DNA of 64,000 nucleotides, taken from Massilia atriviolacea. Lineage in GTDB: Bacteria; Pseudomonadota; Gammaproteobacteria; Burkholderiales; Burkholderiaceae_D. The notes under the pieces were generated by a model. The model made no database searches. It was not told the origin of the DNA and was given only the letters and a program-made list of their open reading frames with translations. Positions 34,056-44,814 of this stretch are shown here, piece by piece. The stretch is from NCBI RefSeq assembly GCF_003953935.1, contig NZ_RXLQ01000002.1:372001-436000 (forward strand), read 5' to 3'. Positions within the stretch are counted from its first letter, which is position 1; every line of letters begins with the position of its first letter. A program made the position numbers and the translations under genes.

Positions 34056-37000
34056 ATGCTTAGCCAAGAAATGCTGCTCGAATACACCGAGTCCTACCTT
34101 AAATCCCTGGTCGCCGAGACGTCGGTGTCGCTGGGCACCAATTTCGATAGCGCCGCGCCGTTCGGCGAGCTCGGGATCGATTCCTTCCGCGTACTGAAGA
34201 TCATCAAGGCGCTCGAAGCGGATTTCGGCACGCTGCCGAAAACGCTGCTGTTCGAAAATTTCAACGTCGATGCGCTGGCGAACTACTTTGTCGACGAGCA
34301 CACCGATACGCTGCGCGACAAGTTCTCCAAAGGCCAGGCCAAACGTGCGGCATCGCCTGCAAAGGCCGCCGGCATGCCTGAAAAAGCGCGCAGTGGAAGC
34401 GCTCCCGGTTTCCCTTCGGCAACGCCAAATCCAAAGCCCAAGAAGTTCCTGCAGGCGCCGGTTCCGGTCCAGGCGTGGGCCCGTCCGGCAGCGCAGGCAA
34501 GCGCACCCGCGCCGGCGGCGCTGCCGGTGCGCGTCCTCGAAACCGATCTGCCCGCCTATCCGGCCCTGGCGGCCGTGGTCGCGGACTTGTTCGAGCGTTA
34601 CAAGAACGAAGGCTGCGTGTCGCGCGGCACCCGCAACATCGCTCCGAACCTGTTTATCGGCAGCGCGCGCAAGGGTTACTTCAATTACAGCCGCAGCAAT
34701 CGCATCATCCTCGTGTACGCCTTTACCGGCCCGGAAGACTACTTTGCCGAGCTCGCGGCCGAGATGCAGCGCTACTGCGTCGAGAAAAAATTCCAGCTCA
34801 ATATCTTCGGCGACGCACCCATTCCCGCGATCGACGGCGTGGCATTTTCGTCGACGCCGTTCGGCGCCCTGCAGCGCGTGCTCGACATCGGCAGTTTCAG
34901 CCTGGAAGGCGGGGCCATGCGGCGCCTGCGCTACCAGGTCGCCAAGTTCGACAAAGCCGGCGCCTGCCGCACCACGGAATACGCCTGCGGCACCGATCAC
35001 GCGGTCGACCGCGAGATCGCCGCCGTCATCGACCGCTGGTGCGCCGCCAAGACCATGGTCAACCCGCTGATCCACATCGTGCGCGAAGAAATCCTGGCCG
35101 GCACCTTGCATGCGCAACACCGCATCTTCCTGACCTACCTGGATGACAAGCTGCAAAACGTGATCCTGATTTCGGCCATGTGCGCCTCGCTCAACGGCTA
35201 CCTGATGGACCTCGAATTCTATGGCGACGACATGCCGCTCGGCGGCCTGGAATATGCCATCGCGCACATCATCGGCACGCTCAAGGCCGAGGGCTGCGCC
35301 ATGTTCAGCCTGGGCGGCACCTACGGCTGCCGGCTGGAGACCTCGCCGCACGCCGACCCGGCGGTGGACGCCATCCTCGACGACCTGCACAGGCAGGGCA
35401 TTTTCAGCGACGACGGCAACCTGCAGTTCAAGAACAAATTCCGCCCGGAGAACCGCACCATCTATCTGTGCCGGCCGGTCGGCAGCGGCAGCGGCGACAA
35501 CGTCATCGACCTGATCATGATGATCGCCGACCCGGCCAAGGCCCAGACCCCGGAAACCGACAACCGGAATGCCGACGCCGCCCAGGCGGGCAATGTCGCT
35601 GACGTCGTCCCCGCCGCTCCCACGGCCGCACCGGCTGCCGCGACCGTCAATCCAGCGCCTGTACCAAGGCCCGCGACACCGGTCGAGTCGACCGACTTCG
35701 CCGCCTGCGGCTACAACCCGCTCAATATGCCAGCCGGGCAGGTCGACTACGACCTCAAGACCGACTCCTGGGCGCAACTCGACCACGCCGGCTTCATCGG
35801 CAAACAGATGGCGCACCTGCACACGCAGTTGCAGCAGCCGGCCAATATCGACGACAGCCTGCGTGCGGTCTTCCCCTTCAAGTACTTCGTGCTGACCGAT
35901 TCGGGCCGCAGCGCGGACCACCTGTTCTGTAAAGCCTGGCCGAAGAAGGGCATCGTCGTCCAGAACCTGTTGTTTCCAACCTGCATCTATCACCAGATCG
36001 ACAAAGGCTACACGCCGCACGAGTTGCCGCACCCATCGGTGTTCGTCACCGATTCCGGCGACCCGCGCCAGTCCGAACTGGACTTGGACGCGCTGCACGC
36101 CTACGTCGCCGCCCACGCCGGCCGGATCGCCTACGTCTGCATCGAAGTGAGCGACAACGCGGCCGGCGGCCACCCGGTATCGCTCGCGCACCTGCGGCAG
36201 CTCAAGGACCTGCTCGCGCCGCATGCGATCGCCCTCGTGATCGACGGCACGCGCGTGCTCGAAAACGCCCAGTTCCTGATCGAACGCGACCCATCCTGCA
36301 AGGGCAGGGCGCTGTTCGACGTGGCCGCCGAGATCCTGGCGTATGCCGATGCCGTCATCGGCAGCCTGGCCAAGGACTTCAGCGTGAACAAGGGCGGCCT
36401 GATCGCCACCAACGATGAAACCCTGCTGCGCACGCTCCAGGACCTGATGCGGCGCGAAGGCGGCGGCCTCAACGTCATCGAGAAGAAGCTGGTCGCCTTG
36501 TCCCTGCAAAACCGCAGGCAGATCGAAGCGTCGGTGGTGCGCCGCATGCGCGCCGTCGAAACGATCTGGCAAGCGTTGGACAGCGCGCAGCTTCCCTTGG
36601 TTCGGCCGGCAGGCGCCCATTGCATATTGATCGATGTCAAACGGCTGCCGCAATTCGCCGGCTTCGCCCATCCGGTGCCATCCTTCCTGGCCTGGCTGTT
36701 CGCCAACACCGGCATCCGCGGTGGGGCGCACAGCACGGGCATGCAAACCCATGGCCCGCTCAGCGGACAGGTAAGGCTGGCGATTCCGGTCGGCCTGAAG
36801 AAAGAGCAGGCCGAGGACATCGCCGCCCGCCTGGTGCAACTGTTCCGCGACAACAGGAATATCCCCGAGCTCGCGCTGCCGGCCTCCAGCGCAAGCGCGT
36901 TCGGCGATGTGCACGAGCGCTACGAGCTGGTGCGCTATCACGGCGCCGTGGACGATGCGCAGGAACAAGTTGCCGACTCCGGCCCGGTGTTGCCGGCGCT

Positions 37001-40000
37001 GTCACTGCTGTCGAGGCCGGTGCAATCGGGCGCGCCCAAGGCGGCGCCGGCGGAAAGCCGGGTCGGCGATATCGCCATCGTCGGCATGGCCGGGCGCTAC
37101 CCCAAGGCGGCCAGCCTGGCCCAGTTCTGGGACAACCTCAAGGAGGGCGTCGACTGCGTCGGCGAACTGCCGCCCGAACGGCGCGCGCGGCGCCTGCAAA
37201 ATCCCTTCTCCACGGACTACCGGGGCGGCTTTGTCGACGATGTCGACAAATTCGATTCCCTGTTCTTTCATATTTCGCCGCGCGAAGCCGAGTTTCTCGA
37301 CCCACAGGAACGCCTGTTCCTCGAAGTGGCATGGGAAACCCTGGAAGACGCCGGTTACTACCCGGAAATCATGTCCAGCGAGGAAGGCGCGCGCCAGGTC
37401 GGCGTATTCGTCGGCGCCGTCTGGGCCATGTACCAGATGGCCGGGGTCGAGGAAAAAATTTGCGGCAACAACCTGAATCCGAATTCCTTCCTCTGGAGTA
37501 TCGCCAACCGCGTGTCGTACTGGATGAACCTGACCGGCCCGAGCCTGACGGTCGACACCGCCTGTTCGTCGAGCATGAGCGCGATCTACCTGGCGTGCGA
37601 GGCGATCCGCAATGGCGATTGCAGCAGCGCGATTGTCGGCGGCGTCAACCTGGACCTGCATCAGCACAAGTTCGACATCAACAACGCCGGCGGCGCGCTC
37701 TCGCCCGACGGCGTCTGCCGCAGCTTCGGCGCCGGCGCCAACGGCTATGTGGCGGGCGAGGGCGTCGGCGCCATCCTCATCAAGCCGCTGGCCCAGGCCA
37801 TTGCCGACCGTGACAATATTTACGGGGTAATCAAGAGCGCCGTCGTCAATCACGGCGGACGGACCAGCGGCTACACCGTGCCCAATCCCAAGGCCCAGGG
37901 CGAGCTGATCGCGGCAGCGCTGGCCAAGGCCAATGTCGATCCGCGCAGCATTGCCTACATCGAGGCGCACGGCACCGGGACGGAGCTGGGCGACCCGATC
38001 GAAATCGCCGGGCTGACGCGCGCCTTCGCCGGGCATGATGTAGGCCGGCAGAGTTGTCCGATCGGCTCGGTCAAGACCAATATCGGCCATCTGGAAGCGG
38101 CCGCCGGCGTCGTCAGCGTGAGCAAGGTGTTGCTGCAGATGAAACACCGCCTGCTGGTGCCGTCCCTGCATTCCGCCGAATTGAACGAACTGATCGACTT
38201 CAAGAATTCGCCGTTCTACGTCCAGCGCCGCCTGGAAGCGTGGAAGGAAAAGGACGTCGACGGCGTCAAGCAGGCGTTGCGCGCCGGACTGAGTTCCTTC
38301 GGCGCGGGCGGCGCCAACGCCCACATCGTGCTGGAAGCCTACACCGCGCCCGAGCGGGAAACCGCCGCCGTCGACGGCAGCCTGATCTTTCCTTTGTCGG
38401 CGCGCAACGACGCCCAGTTGCGCGAGATGGCGGCGCGCCTGCGCACCCATCTGCGGCGCGGGGACCGGCAGGCCAGCCTGGCCGATGTCGCCTTCACCCT
38501 GCAGAACGGGCGCAAGTCGTTCGAACATCGGGTGGCCGTGGTGGCCGCCAGCATGGACGAACTGATCGACAAGCTCGGCTTGTTCGTGGATGGGACCAAA
38601 GATGGCGACATCCTGTCCGGCCATGCAAAAAATGCGGATGGGGTCACCAAGCTGCTCAGCCGCGCCGAAAAAGAGCTGTTCGTCGCCTTGCTGTCGCAAG
38701 GCCGCGATCCGCACAAGCTGGCGCAGCTGTGGATCGATGGCTTGCTGGCCGATTGCAGCGGCTTGCCCGAGTCGGGCGGCAAGCGCACCTCCCTGCCGAC
38801 CTACCCGTTCGCCGACAAGCGTCACTGGATCGGCACCGGCAAGGCGGCGTCCGCCGCACCGGCAGCGCAGGTGCTGCCGAGCTTGCACCCGATGATCGAC
38901 AGCAACGAATCGACCTTCCAGCGCCAGTTGTTCAAAAAGACCTTCCATGCGCGCGAATTCTTCATCCGCGATCACGTCGTCTCGGGCGTGCCGACCTTGC
39001 CGGGCACCGCTTATCTGGACCTGGCGCGCATGGCCGGCGAGATCGCGGCGGGGCGCAAGGTGCGCAAGATCCGCAATGTCACCTGGGTCAGCCCGCTCGC
39101 GGTCGAGGGAGCGCTGCCGACCGAAGCCTTTGTCGAACTGAAACCGGGCGCCGATGCGGTGCAGTTCGAGGTCTTCGGCGAAGCGGCGGGCAAGAAGCGC
39201 CTGTATGCGCAAGGCAAGCTGGTGTACGCGAGCGACGATCACGGCACGTCCTTGCCGGAGCGTATTGACATCGATGCCATTCGCGCCCGCTGCGGCCGGC
39301 CGATTATGGCAAAAGAGGCTTATCCCCTGTTCGACGCCATGGGCATGCACTACGGGCCCAGTTTCCAGGTGCTGCAGGAAGTGGTGAAAAACGACGATGA
39401 AGTGCTGGGCCTGCTGACGATTCCCGAGGCGCGCAGCGGCGACTTCGACGATTTCGTGCTGCATCCCTGCGTGCTCGATGCGGCGATGCAAGCCGGGGTC
39501 ATGGCCCAGTTCGGCGCGGCGGCGGGCGAGATGAAGGTGCCGTACTCGATCGGCGAGGTCGAGCTGCTGTTTCCGCTCACGCGCACCTGCTACAGCTACC
39601 TGACGAAGGTAAAGAGCGAGCGCGGCGCGGGAGCGAACGTCGCGCGCGAAAACGTCACCATCGTCGACGAGACCGGCAAGGTGCTGGCGCGCATCCGCGA
39701 CTCGGTCGGCGTGTCCCTGAGCAGCGTGCACGACAAGCCGGCACCGCTTGCCCAGGGGTACGAGCAGCTGTACTACGCGCACCGCTGGCAGGCGGCGCCG
39801 CTGGCGCCTGTCGCCACCGACGTGCAGTCGCTGCTGCTGTTCGACACCGACGATTGCCTGCGCAATGCCTGCCTCGCCCGCAACATCGAGACCGTGCTGG
39901 TCTTGCCGCGCGAACGCTTCGAGGACCTGGGCAATGGCAGCTACGGCGTCAATCCGCGCGAGCGCAACGATGTCGCACGCTTGTTCGAGGCGCTGGAGCG

Positions 40001-43000
40001 CGCCAGCTTCTCCGCCGACAAGATCTGCTACGCCTGGCCGGAATCGGCCGAGCCGGACGCGGCGCAAGCGCTCGGTGCGGCGCTCGATCGCGGGGTCTAC
40101 GGTTTCCTGGCGGCCTGCCAGGGCGTGATCGAACAGAAACCCAAGGGCAGGGTGCAGCTGCTGTACCTGCACGCCGGCGCCAGCGCCCACAACGAGGCAG
40201 TCAACGGTTTCGCCCGCAGCCTGCGTCTCGAAAATCCCAAGATCGATTGCAAGGTGCTGGACATCGGCGCCCAGGGCGCGGACGCGGAGCAAACGCTGCC
40301 GGTCATCCTTGCCGAGCTGCACGCGGGCGCCCAGGACGACATGACCGTGCGCTACGACGGCGGCCTGAGGTCGATCCGCGTTCTCGGCAAACTCGACGTG
40401 GCGGCGCCGTCCGGCGCGTCCGCCATCGCCCTCAAGCAGAACGGGGTGTACCTGATTACCGGCGGCGTGGGGGGGCTGGGCCTGATCTTCGCGCAGTTCC
40501 TGGCCGCCGAATGCAAGGCGAGGCTGGTGCTGACCGGCCGCTCGACCCTGTCCGACGAGCAGGAAGCGCGGCTCGACACCTTGCGCAGCCTCGGCGCGCA
40601 GGTCATGTACGTGGCGGCCGACGTGTCCGACGCCGCCCAGGCCGAGCATCTCATTGCCGACACCAGGGCCCGTTTCGGCGCGCTGAACGGCATCATCCAC
40701 GGCGCCGGCGTGCTGCGCGACTCCTTGCTGCGCAAAAAGACCCGGGACGAGATGGCAGCCGTGTTCGCGCCGAAGGTGTTCGGCACCTTCCATCTGGACA
40801 ACGCGACCCGCAACGACGATCTCGACTTTGTTGTGCTGTTTTCCTCGCTGGCGGCGGTGGGCGGCAACGCCGGCCAATGCGATTACGCCTTCGCCAACCA
40901 CTATATGGACAGTGTCGCGGCCCGCCGCGAGCAACTGCGCGCCAGCGGCGAGCGGCGCGGCCGCACGGTCAGCATCAACTGGTCGCTGTGGGCCGACGGC
41001 GGCATGAAACTCGATGCCCAGACCGAAGAATTCTTCAAGAAAAACCTCGGCATCGTGCCGCTGAGGACGCAACTCGGCCTGGACGCCTTCATGAACGCGC
41101 TGTCCATGGCCCAGCCGCAACTTGCGGTGCTGGAAGGGGTGCGCGACAAGATCGAACTGGCATGGGGCATCACCAAGAAAGCCGCCCCTGCGCCGGTGGC
41201 GGCGAGCGTGCAGCCTGTGCAGGGCGACCTGGCCGCGCTGGTTACGGGCGAGCTGTCCGCCACGGTCATGGATTTGCTCAAGATCAGTGCCGACGACCTG
41301 TCGCTGGACGCCATCCTGCTCGACCTGGGTTTCGACTCGATCGGCCTGGCAAGCTTTGCCAATGCGATCAACGAGCGTTACCTGCTCGATATCAATCCGG
41401 TCATGTTCTTCGAATATCCGTCAATTCGCGCGATCGCCGAGGTACTTGCAGGCGATTACAAGGATGCGGTCGCCAAAGCGCATGGCAAGGCGACGCTCGC
41501 CAGCGTTGCCGCAGCGGCGCCGGCCGCAGCGGTGCCCCTCGGCGCCATCAACAAGGGCTGGGAAGCGCCGGCCGCGCCGCCGGCGGCGCCGGCTGGGCTG
41601 TCGCGCGCGCGCCGCTTTGCCGAGCAGCCGATTGCCATCGTCGGCATCGGCGGCGTGATGCCGCAGTCGGCCAACATGGAAGCGTTCTGGGACAACTTGA
41701 AGAACGGCCGCAACATGGTCACCGATATCCCGCGCGACCGCTGGATCTGGGAAGACGTCGACGGCAATCCCTTCAAGGAAACGAACAAATCGAACTCCAA
41801 ATGGGGCGGCTTCATGAAGGAGGTCGATAAGTTCGACCCGCTGTTCTTCGGCATCACCCCGCGCGAGGCGGAGATGATGGACCCGCAGCAACGTATCTTC
41901 ATCGAAACCGTGTGGAGCGCCATCGAGGATGCCGGGCACAAGGTGTCGGACCTGTCCGGTACCCGGACCGGGCTGTTCGTGGGCGCCTCGGCCAAGGACT
42001 ATATCGACGTATTGGCCGAGAACAAGTCGCCGCTGGACGGCTACTCTGCTTCCGGCAATTCGCACTCGATCCTGGCCAACCGCGTGTCTTTCCTGTTCAA
42101 CCTGCGCGGGCCGAGCGCGCCGCTCGATACCGCGTGCTCCAGCTCGCTGATTGCCTTGCACCGCGCCATCGAATCGATCCACACGGGCAGCAGCGACATG
42201 GCCATCGTGGGCGGCGTGCAAGTGATGCTGACCCCGATCGGGCATATTTCGCTCAGCTCGGCCGGCATGCTGAGCGTGGACGGCAAATGCAAGACCTTCA
42301 GCAAGGATGCCAACGGGTACGTGCGCGGCGAAGGGTCGGGCGCGATTTTCATCAAGCCGCTGGCGCAGGCCGAGCTGGACGGCAACCCGATCTACGCCGT
42401 CATCAAGTCCACTGCCGAGAACCACGGCGGCCGCGTCACCATGCTGACCGCCCCCAATCCGAAGGCGCAGGCGGAATTGCTGGTGGAAGCGTACGAGAAG
42501 GCGCAGATCGATCCGTCCACGGTCGGCTACATCGAGTGTCACGGCACCGGCACCAGCCTGGGCGATCCGATCGAGATCCAGGCCCTGAAAAAAGCCTTTG
42601 CGGACCTGTACAAGAAGCACGGCAAGGAGGCCCCGCGCGCGCCATCGTGCGGGCTCAGTTCGGTCAAGACCAACATCGGCCACCTCGAGCCTGCGGCCGG
42701 CATCGCCAGCCTGCTCAAAGTGCTGCTGTCGATCAGGCACCGCCAGATTCCGGCCTTGCTGCACTTCGAGCAGCTCAATCCCTACATCGACCTGTCCGGC
42801 AGCCCTTTCTATATCGTCGACAAGACGACCGCGTGGGAAGCGCCCGTCGGGCCGGACGGTGCGCCGCTGCCGCGCCGGGCGGGCGTGAGCTCGTTCGGCT
42901 GGGGCGGCGCCAATGCCCACGTCGTGCTGGAAGAATACATTGCGCCATCGCGCGCGCCGGGGCAGGCAGGCGCGCAACTGGTGCTGCTGTCGGCCAAGAG

Positions 43001-44810
43001 CGAAGAACGCCTGAAGGCCAGCGCCGCCTCCTTGCTGGCGCATATCGGCAAGCACGAGGCCGACCTGGGCGACCTGGCGTACACCCTGCAAGTCGGGCGC
43101 GACGCGATGGATCACCGGCTGGGCATGGTGGTCAATTCGCTGGCGGAACTGGTACAGCGGCTGCGCGCCTTCGGCGCCGGCGCAACTGCCGGCCTGCATC
43201 GCGGCCGCGTGCAGCGCAGCAAGCCGGAAGCGGCGCGCGGCGATCTCGACAGCGTGGCCGACGCGTGGGTGAGGGGCGCCGACGTGGACTGGCACGCACT
43301 CCACCCGCAAGGCCAGCGCCGCCGCATCAGCTTGCCGTCGTATCCCTTCGCCCGCGAGCGCTACTGGATTGCCGCCGCCGGCAAAACGGCGCCGAAACCG
43401 GCGCCGACCGTGTCCGTGCTGCATTCGCCGGACGTGGGCAGCCTGCTGGCGCGTCCGGTGTGGACCAGCACGGCCGGCGCGGTGGTCGGCAAGCAGGTCG
43501 GCGTGCAGCTGCACCGGGTGCTGGTGTGCGGCCTGCCGCAGCTCGATATCGGCCAGCTCGGCGCCGATGCGCGGCGCCTGCCGGCGCAGGAGGCTGGCGG
43601 CATCGCCGGGCACTTCGGCGCGACGGCCTCGGCCTGCTTCGAGCAACTGCAAGCGATCCTCAAGACCAAGCCCAAAGGCAAGGTGCTGTTCCAGGTTCTG
43701 GTCGGCAATCAGGGCCAGGACGCGCTGCTGGCGGGCCTGGCCGGCATGATGAAGAGCGCGCGCATGGAAAGCCCGAGCCTGGTCGGCCAGGTCATCCTGA
43801 CCGACGCGGCGGACCCGCGCACCGCCGCCGGCCAGCTGCTGGTGTGCCGCGCGCAGCCGGACGAATCGCTGTTCAGGTTCGAAGGCAGCACCCAGAGCGT
43901 GTTGCGCTGGCAGGCGCAGGTCAACCGGGGCCTTGCACCGCAGGCGTTCCGCGAAGGCGGCGTGTACCTGATCGCGGGCGGTCTGGGCGGCCTGGGACTG
44001 CTGTTCGCCAGGGACATCCTGGCCCATGCCCCGAGCGCGACTGTCGTGCTGACCGGGCGCGCGGCGCTCACCGCCGAGCAGCGCGCCATGCTGGCCGACC
44101 TGCCCGGCGCGGTGGCGTACCGCCAGCTGGACCTCGATCGCCAGGAGAGCGTGACGGCGCTTGTCGCCGAGGTGGTGGCCACGTACGGCGCCCTGAATGG
44201 CGTCATCCACAGCGCGGGGACGACGCGCGACAGCCTGATCGTCAACAAGACGCCGGCGCAGTTCGCGCAGGTGCTGGCGCCCAAGGTCGGCGGCACCGTG
44301 CATCTGGACCAGGCAAGCGCCGCCATCGCGCTCGACTTCATGGTGCTGTTCTCGTCGGTCACGGCGGTGATGGGCAACGTCGGGCAGGCCGATTACGCGG
44401 CCGCGAACGGCTTCATGGACCAATTCGCCGCTTACCGCAACACCTTGGTCGATCAGCAACAGCGGCACGGCCGCACCCTGTCGATCAACTGGCCGCTGTG
44501 GGAGGAGGGCGGCATGCAGGTCGACGCGCGCAGCCGCGCCATGCTGCTCAAGATGTCGGGCATGCTCCCGATGCGCACCGATACCGGCATGCAAGCCTTC
44601 CAGCGCAGCCTGGCGCTGCCGGTCGGGCAAACGCTGGTCATGGAAGGCCATGTCGAGCGCCTGACAACGCTGCTGTTCCCGGATCAGGCGCTCGAGCCCG
44701 CAGCCAGGCGCCTGCCTGCGGGCGGCAGCGTGACCACAATCGAGACCGACAGGCTGCGCGAACTGGTCCTGGCCGATCTGCGCCGCTTTCAAACTTCAAA
44801 CAAGGGGTAA
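34056..44810 (+). CDS. Trans-AT type PKS: ACP-LPGsynthase_C-tryptophanase-like-KS-DH-KR-ACP-KS-KR
   Basis: A 3584-residue synthase starting at ATG 34056 after CGGAG. ACP with GIDSF (Ser near 42). Residues 165-485 match the C-terminal domain of phosphatidylglycerol lysyltransferases (DUF2156): FSLEGGAMRRLRY, VIDRWC and the closing KAEGCAMFSLG. Residues 550-936 match beta-eliminating lyases such as tryptophanase: EVSDNAAGGHPVSLAHLR, the PLP lysine Lys773 in GSLAKDFSVNKGG, and QVRLAIP near 906. KS1 keeps Cys1170 and both His. The DH has His1640 in HVVSGVPTLP and Asp1808. KR1, ACP2 (GFDSI near 2427), KS2 (Cys near 2694, active pattern) and KR2 follow. No AT is present, so malonyl units must come from a separate enzyme. 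The final KR lacks its ACP; an ACP opens the next protein. The role of the transferase/lyase pair is unknown. Confidence 0.92.
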   Translation: MLSQEMLLEYTESYLKSLVAETSVSLGTNFDSAAPFGELGIDSFRVLKIIKALEADFGTLPKTLLFENFNVDALANYFVDEHTDTLRDKFSKGQAKRAASPAKAAGMPEKARSGSAPGFPSATPNPKPKKFLQAPVPVQAWARPAAQASAPAPAALPVRVLETDLPAYPALAAVVADLFERYKNEGCVSRGTRNIAPNLFIGSARKGYFNYSRSNRIILVYAFTGPEDYFAELAAEMQRYCVEKKFQLNIFGDAPIPAIDGVAFSSTPFGALQRVLDIGSFSLEGGAMRRLRYQVAKFDKAGACRTTEYACGTDHAVDREIAAVIDRWCAAKTMVNPLIHIVREEILAGTLHAQHRIFLTYLDDKLQNVILISAMCASLNGYLMDLEFYGDDMPLGGLEYAIAHIIGTLKAEGCAMFSLGGTYGCRLETSPHADPAVDAILDDLHRQGIFSDDGNLQFKNKFRPENRTIYLCRPVGSGSGDNVIDLIMMIADPAKAQTPETDNRNADAAQAGNVADVVPAAPTAAPAAATVNPAPVPRPATPVESTDFAACGYNPLNMPAGQVDYDLKTDSWAQLDHAGFIGKQMAHLHTQLQQPANIDDSLRAVFPFKYFVLTDSGRSADHLFCKAWPKKGIVVQNLLFPTCIYHQIDKGYTPHELPHPSVFVTDSGDPRQSELDLDALHAYVAAHAGRIAYVCIEVSDNAAGGHPVSLAHLRQLKDLLAPHAIALVIDGTRVLENAQFLIERDPSCKGRALFDVAAEILAYADAVIGSLAKDFSVNKGGLIATNDETLLRTLQDLMRREGGGLNVIEKKLVALSLQNRRQIEASVVRRMRAVETIWQALDSAQLPLVRPAGAHCILIDVKRLPQFAGFAHPVPSFLAWLFANTGIRGGAHSTGMQTHGPLSGQVRLAIPVGLKKEQAEDIAARLVQLFRDNRNIPELALPASSASAFGDVHERYELVRYHGAVDDAQEQVADSGPVLPALSLLSRPVQSGAPKAAPAESRVGDIAIVGMAGRYPKAASLAQFWDNLKEGVDCVGELPPERRARRLQNPFSTDYRGGFVDDVDKFDSLFFHISPREAEFLDPQERLFLEVAWETLEDAGYYPEIMSSEEGARQVGVFVGAVWAMYQMAGVEEKICGNNLNPNSFLWSIANRVSYWMNLTGPSLTVDTACSSSMSAIYLACEAIRNGDCSSAIVGGVNLDLHQHKFDINNAGGALSPDGVCRSFGAGANGYVAGEGVGAILIKPLAQAIADRDNIYGVIKSAVVNHGGRTSGYTVPNPKAQGELIAAALAKANVDPRSIAYIEAHGTGTELGDPIEIAGLTRAFAGHDVGRQSCPIGSVKTNIGHLEAAAGVVSVSKVLLQMKHRLLVPSLHSAELNELIDFKNSPFYVQRRLEAWKEKDVDGVKQALRAGLSSFGAGGANAHIVLEAYTAPERETAAVDGSLIFPLSARNDAQLREMAARLRTHLRRGDRQASLADVAFTLQNGRKSFEHRVAVVAASMDELIDKLGLFVDGTKDGDILSGHAKNADGVTKLLSRAEKELFVALLSQGRDPHKLAQLWIDGLLADCSGLPESGGKRTSLPTYPFADKRHWIGTGKAASAAPAAQVLPSLHPMIDSNESTFQRQLFKKTFHAREFFIRDHVVSGVPTLPGTAYLDLARMAGEIAAGRKVRKIRNVTWVSPLAVEGALPTEAFVELKPGADAVQFEVFGEAAGKKRLYAQGKLVYASDDHGTSLPERIDIDAIRARCGRPIMAKEAYPLFDAMGMHYGPSFQVLQEVVKNDDEVLGLLTIPEARSGDFDDFVLHPCVLDAAMQAGVMAQFGAAAGEMKVPYSIGEVELLFPLTRTCYSYLTKVKSERGAGANVARENVTIVDETGKVLARIRDSVGVSLSSVHDKPAPLAQGYEQLYYAHRWQAAPLAPVATDVQSLLLFDTDDCLRNACLARNIETVLVLPRERFEDLGNGSYGVNPRERNDVARLFEALERASFSADKICYAWPESAEPDAAQALGAALDRGVYGFLAACQGVIEQKPKGRVQLLYLHAGASAHNEAVNGFARSLRLENPKIDCKVLDIGAQGADAEQTLPVILAELHAGAQDDMTVRYDGGLRSIRVLGKLDVAAPSGASAIALKQNGVYLITGGVGGLGLIFAQFLAAECKARLVLTGRSTLSDEQEARLDTLRSLGAQVMYVAADVSDAAQAEHLIADTRARFGALNGIIHGAGVLRDSLLRKKTRDEMAAVFAPKVFGTFHLDNATRNDDLDFVVLFSSLAAVGGNAGQCDYAFANHYMDSVAARREQLRASGERRGRTVSINWSLWADGGMKLDAQTEEFFKKNLGIVPLRTQLGLDAFMNALSMAQPQLAVLEGVRDKIELAWGITKKAAPAPVAASVQPVQGDLAALVTGELSATVMDLLKISADDLSLDAILLDLGFDSIGLASFANAINERYLLDINPVMFFEYPSIRAIAEVLAGDYKDAVAKAHGKATLASVAAAAPAAAVPLGAINKGWEAPAAPPAAPAGLSRARRFAEQPIAIVGIGGVMPQSANMEAFWDNLKNGRNMVTDIPRDRWIWEDVDGNPFKETNKSNSKWGGFMKEVDKFDPLFFGITPREAEMMDPQQRIFIETVWSAIEDAGHKVSDLSGTRTGLFVGASAKDYIDVLAENKSPLDGYSASGNSHSILANRVSFLFNLRGPSAPLDTACSSSLIALHRAIESIHTGSSDMAIVGGVQVMLTPIGHISLSSAGMLSVDGKCKTFSKDANGYVRGEGSGAIFIKPLAQAELDGNPIYAVIKSTAENHGGRVTMLTAPNPKAQAELLVEAYEKAQIDPSTVGYIECHGTGTSLGDPIEIQALKKAFADLYKKHGKEAPRAPSCGLSSVKTNIGHLEPAAGIASLLKVLLSIRHRQIPALLHFEQLNPYIDLSGSPFYIVDKTTAWEAPVGPDGAPLPRRAGVSSFGWGGANAHVVLEEYIAPSRAPGQAGAQLVLLSAKSEERLKASAASLLAHIGKHEADLGDLAYTLQVGRDAMDHRLGMVVNSLAELVQRLRAFGAGATAGLHRGRVQRSKPEAARGDLDSVADAWVRGADVDWHALHPQGQRRRISLPSYPFARERYWIAAAGKTAPKPAPTVSVLHSPDVGSLLARPVWTSTAGAVVGKQVGVQLHRVLVCGLPQLDIGQLGADARRLPAQEAGGIAGHFGATASACFEQLQAILKTKPKGKVLFQVLVGNQGQDALLAGLAGMMKSARMESPSLVGQVILTDAADPRTAAGQLLVCRAQPDESLFRFEGSTQSVLRWQAQVNRGLAPQAFREGGVYLIAGGLGGLGLLFARDILAHAPSATVVLTGRAALTAEQRAMLADLPGAVAYRQLDLDRQESVTALVAEVVATYGALNGVIHSAGTTRDSLIVNKTPAQFAQVLAPKVGGTVHLDQASAAIALDFMVLFSSVTAVMGNVGQADYAAANGFMDQFAAYRNTLVDQQQRHGRTLSINWPLWEEGGMQVDARSRAMLLKMSGMLPMRTDTGMQAFQRSLALPVGQTLVMEGHVERLTTLLFPDQALEPAARRLPAGGSVTTIETDRLRELVLADLRRFQTSNKG

Positions 44811-44814
44811 TCAC

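Noticed and set aside
37002-41120. Long minus-strand open frame opposite the first PKS
   Set aside because: It is low-complexity, with no family pattern, and lies opposite KS, DH and KR motifs.
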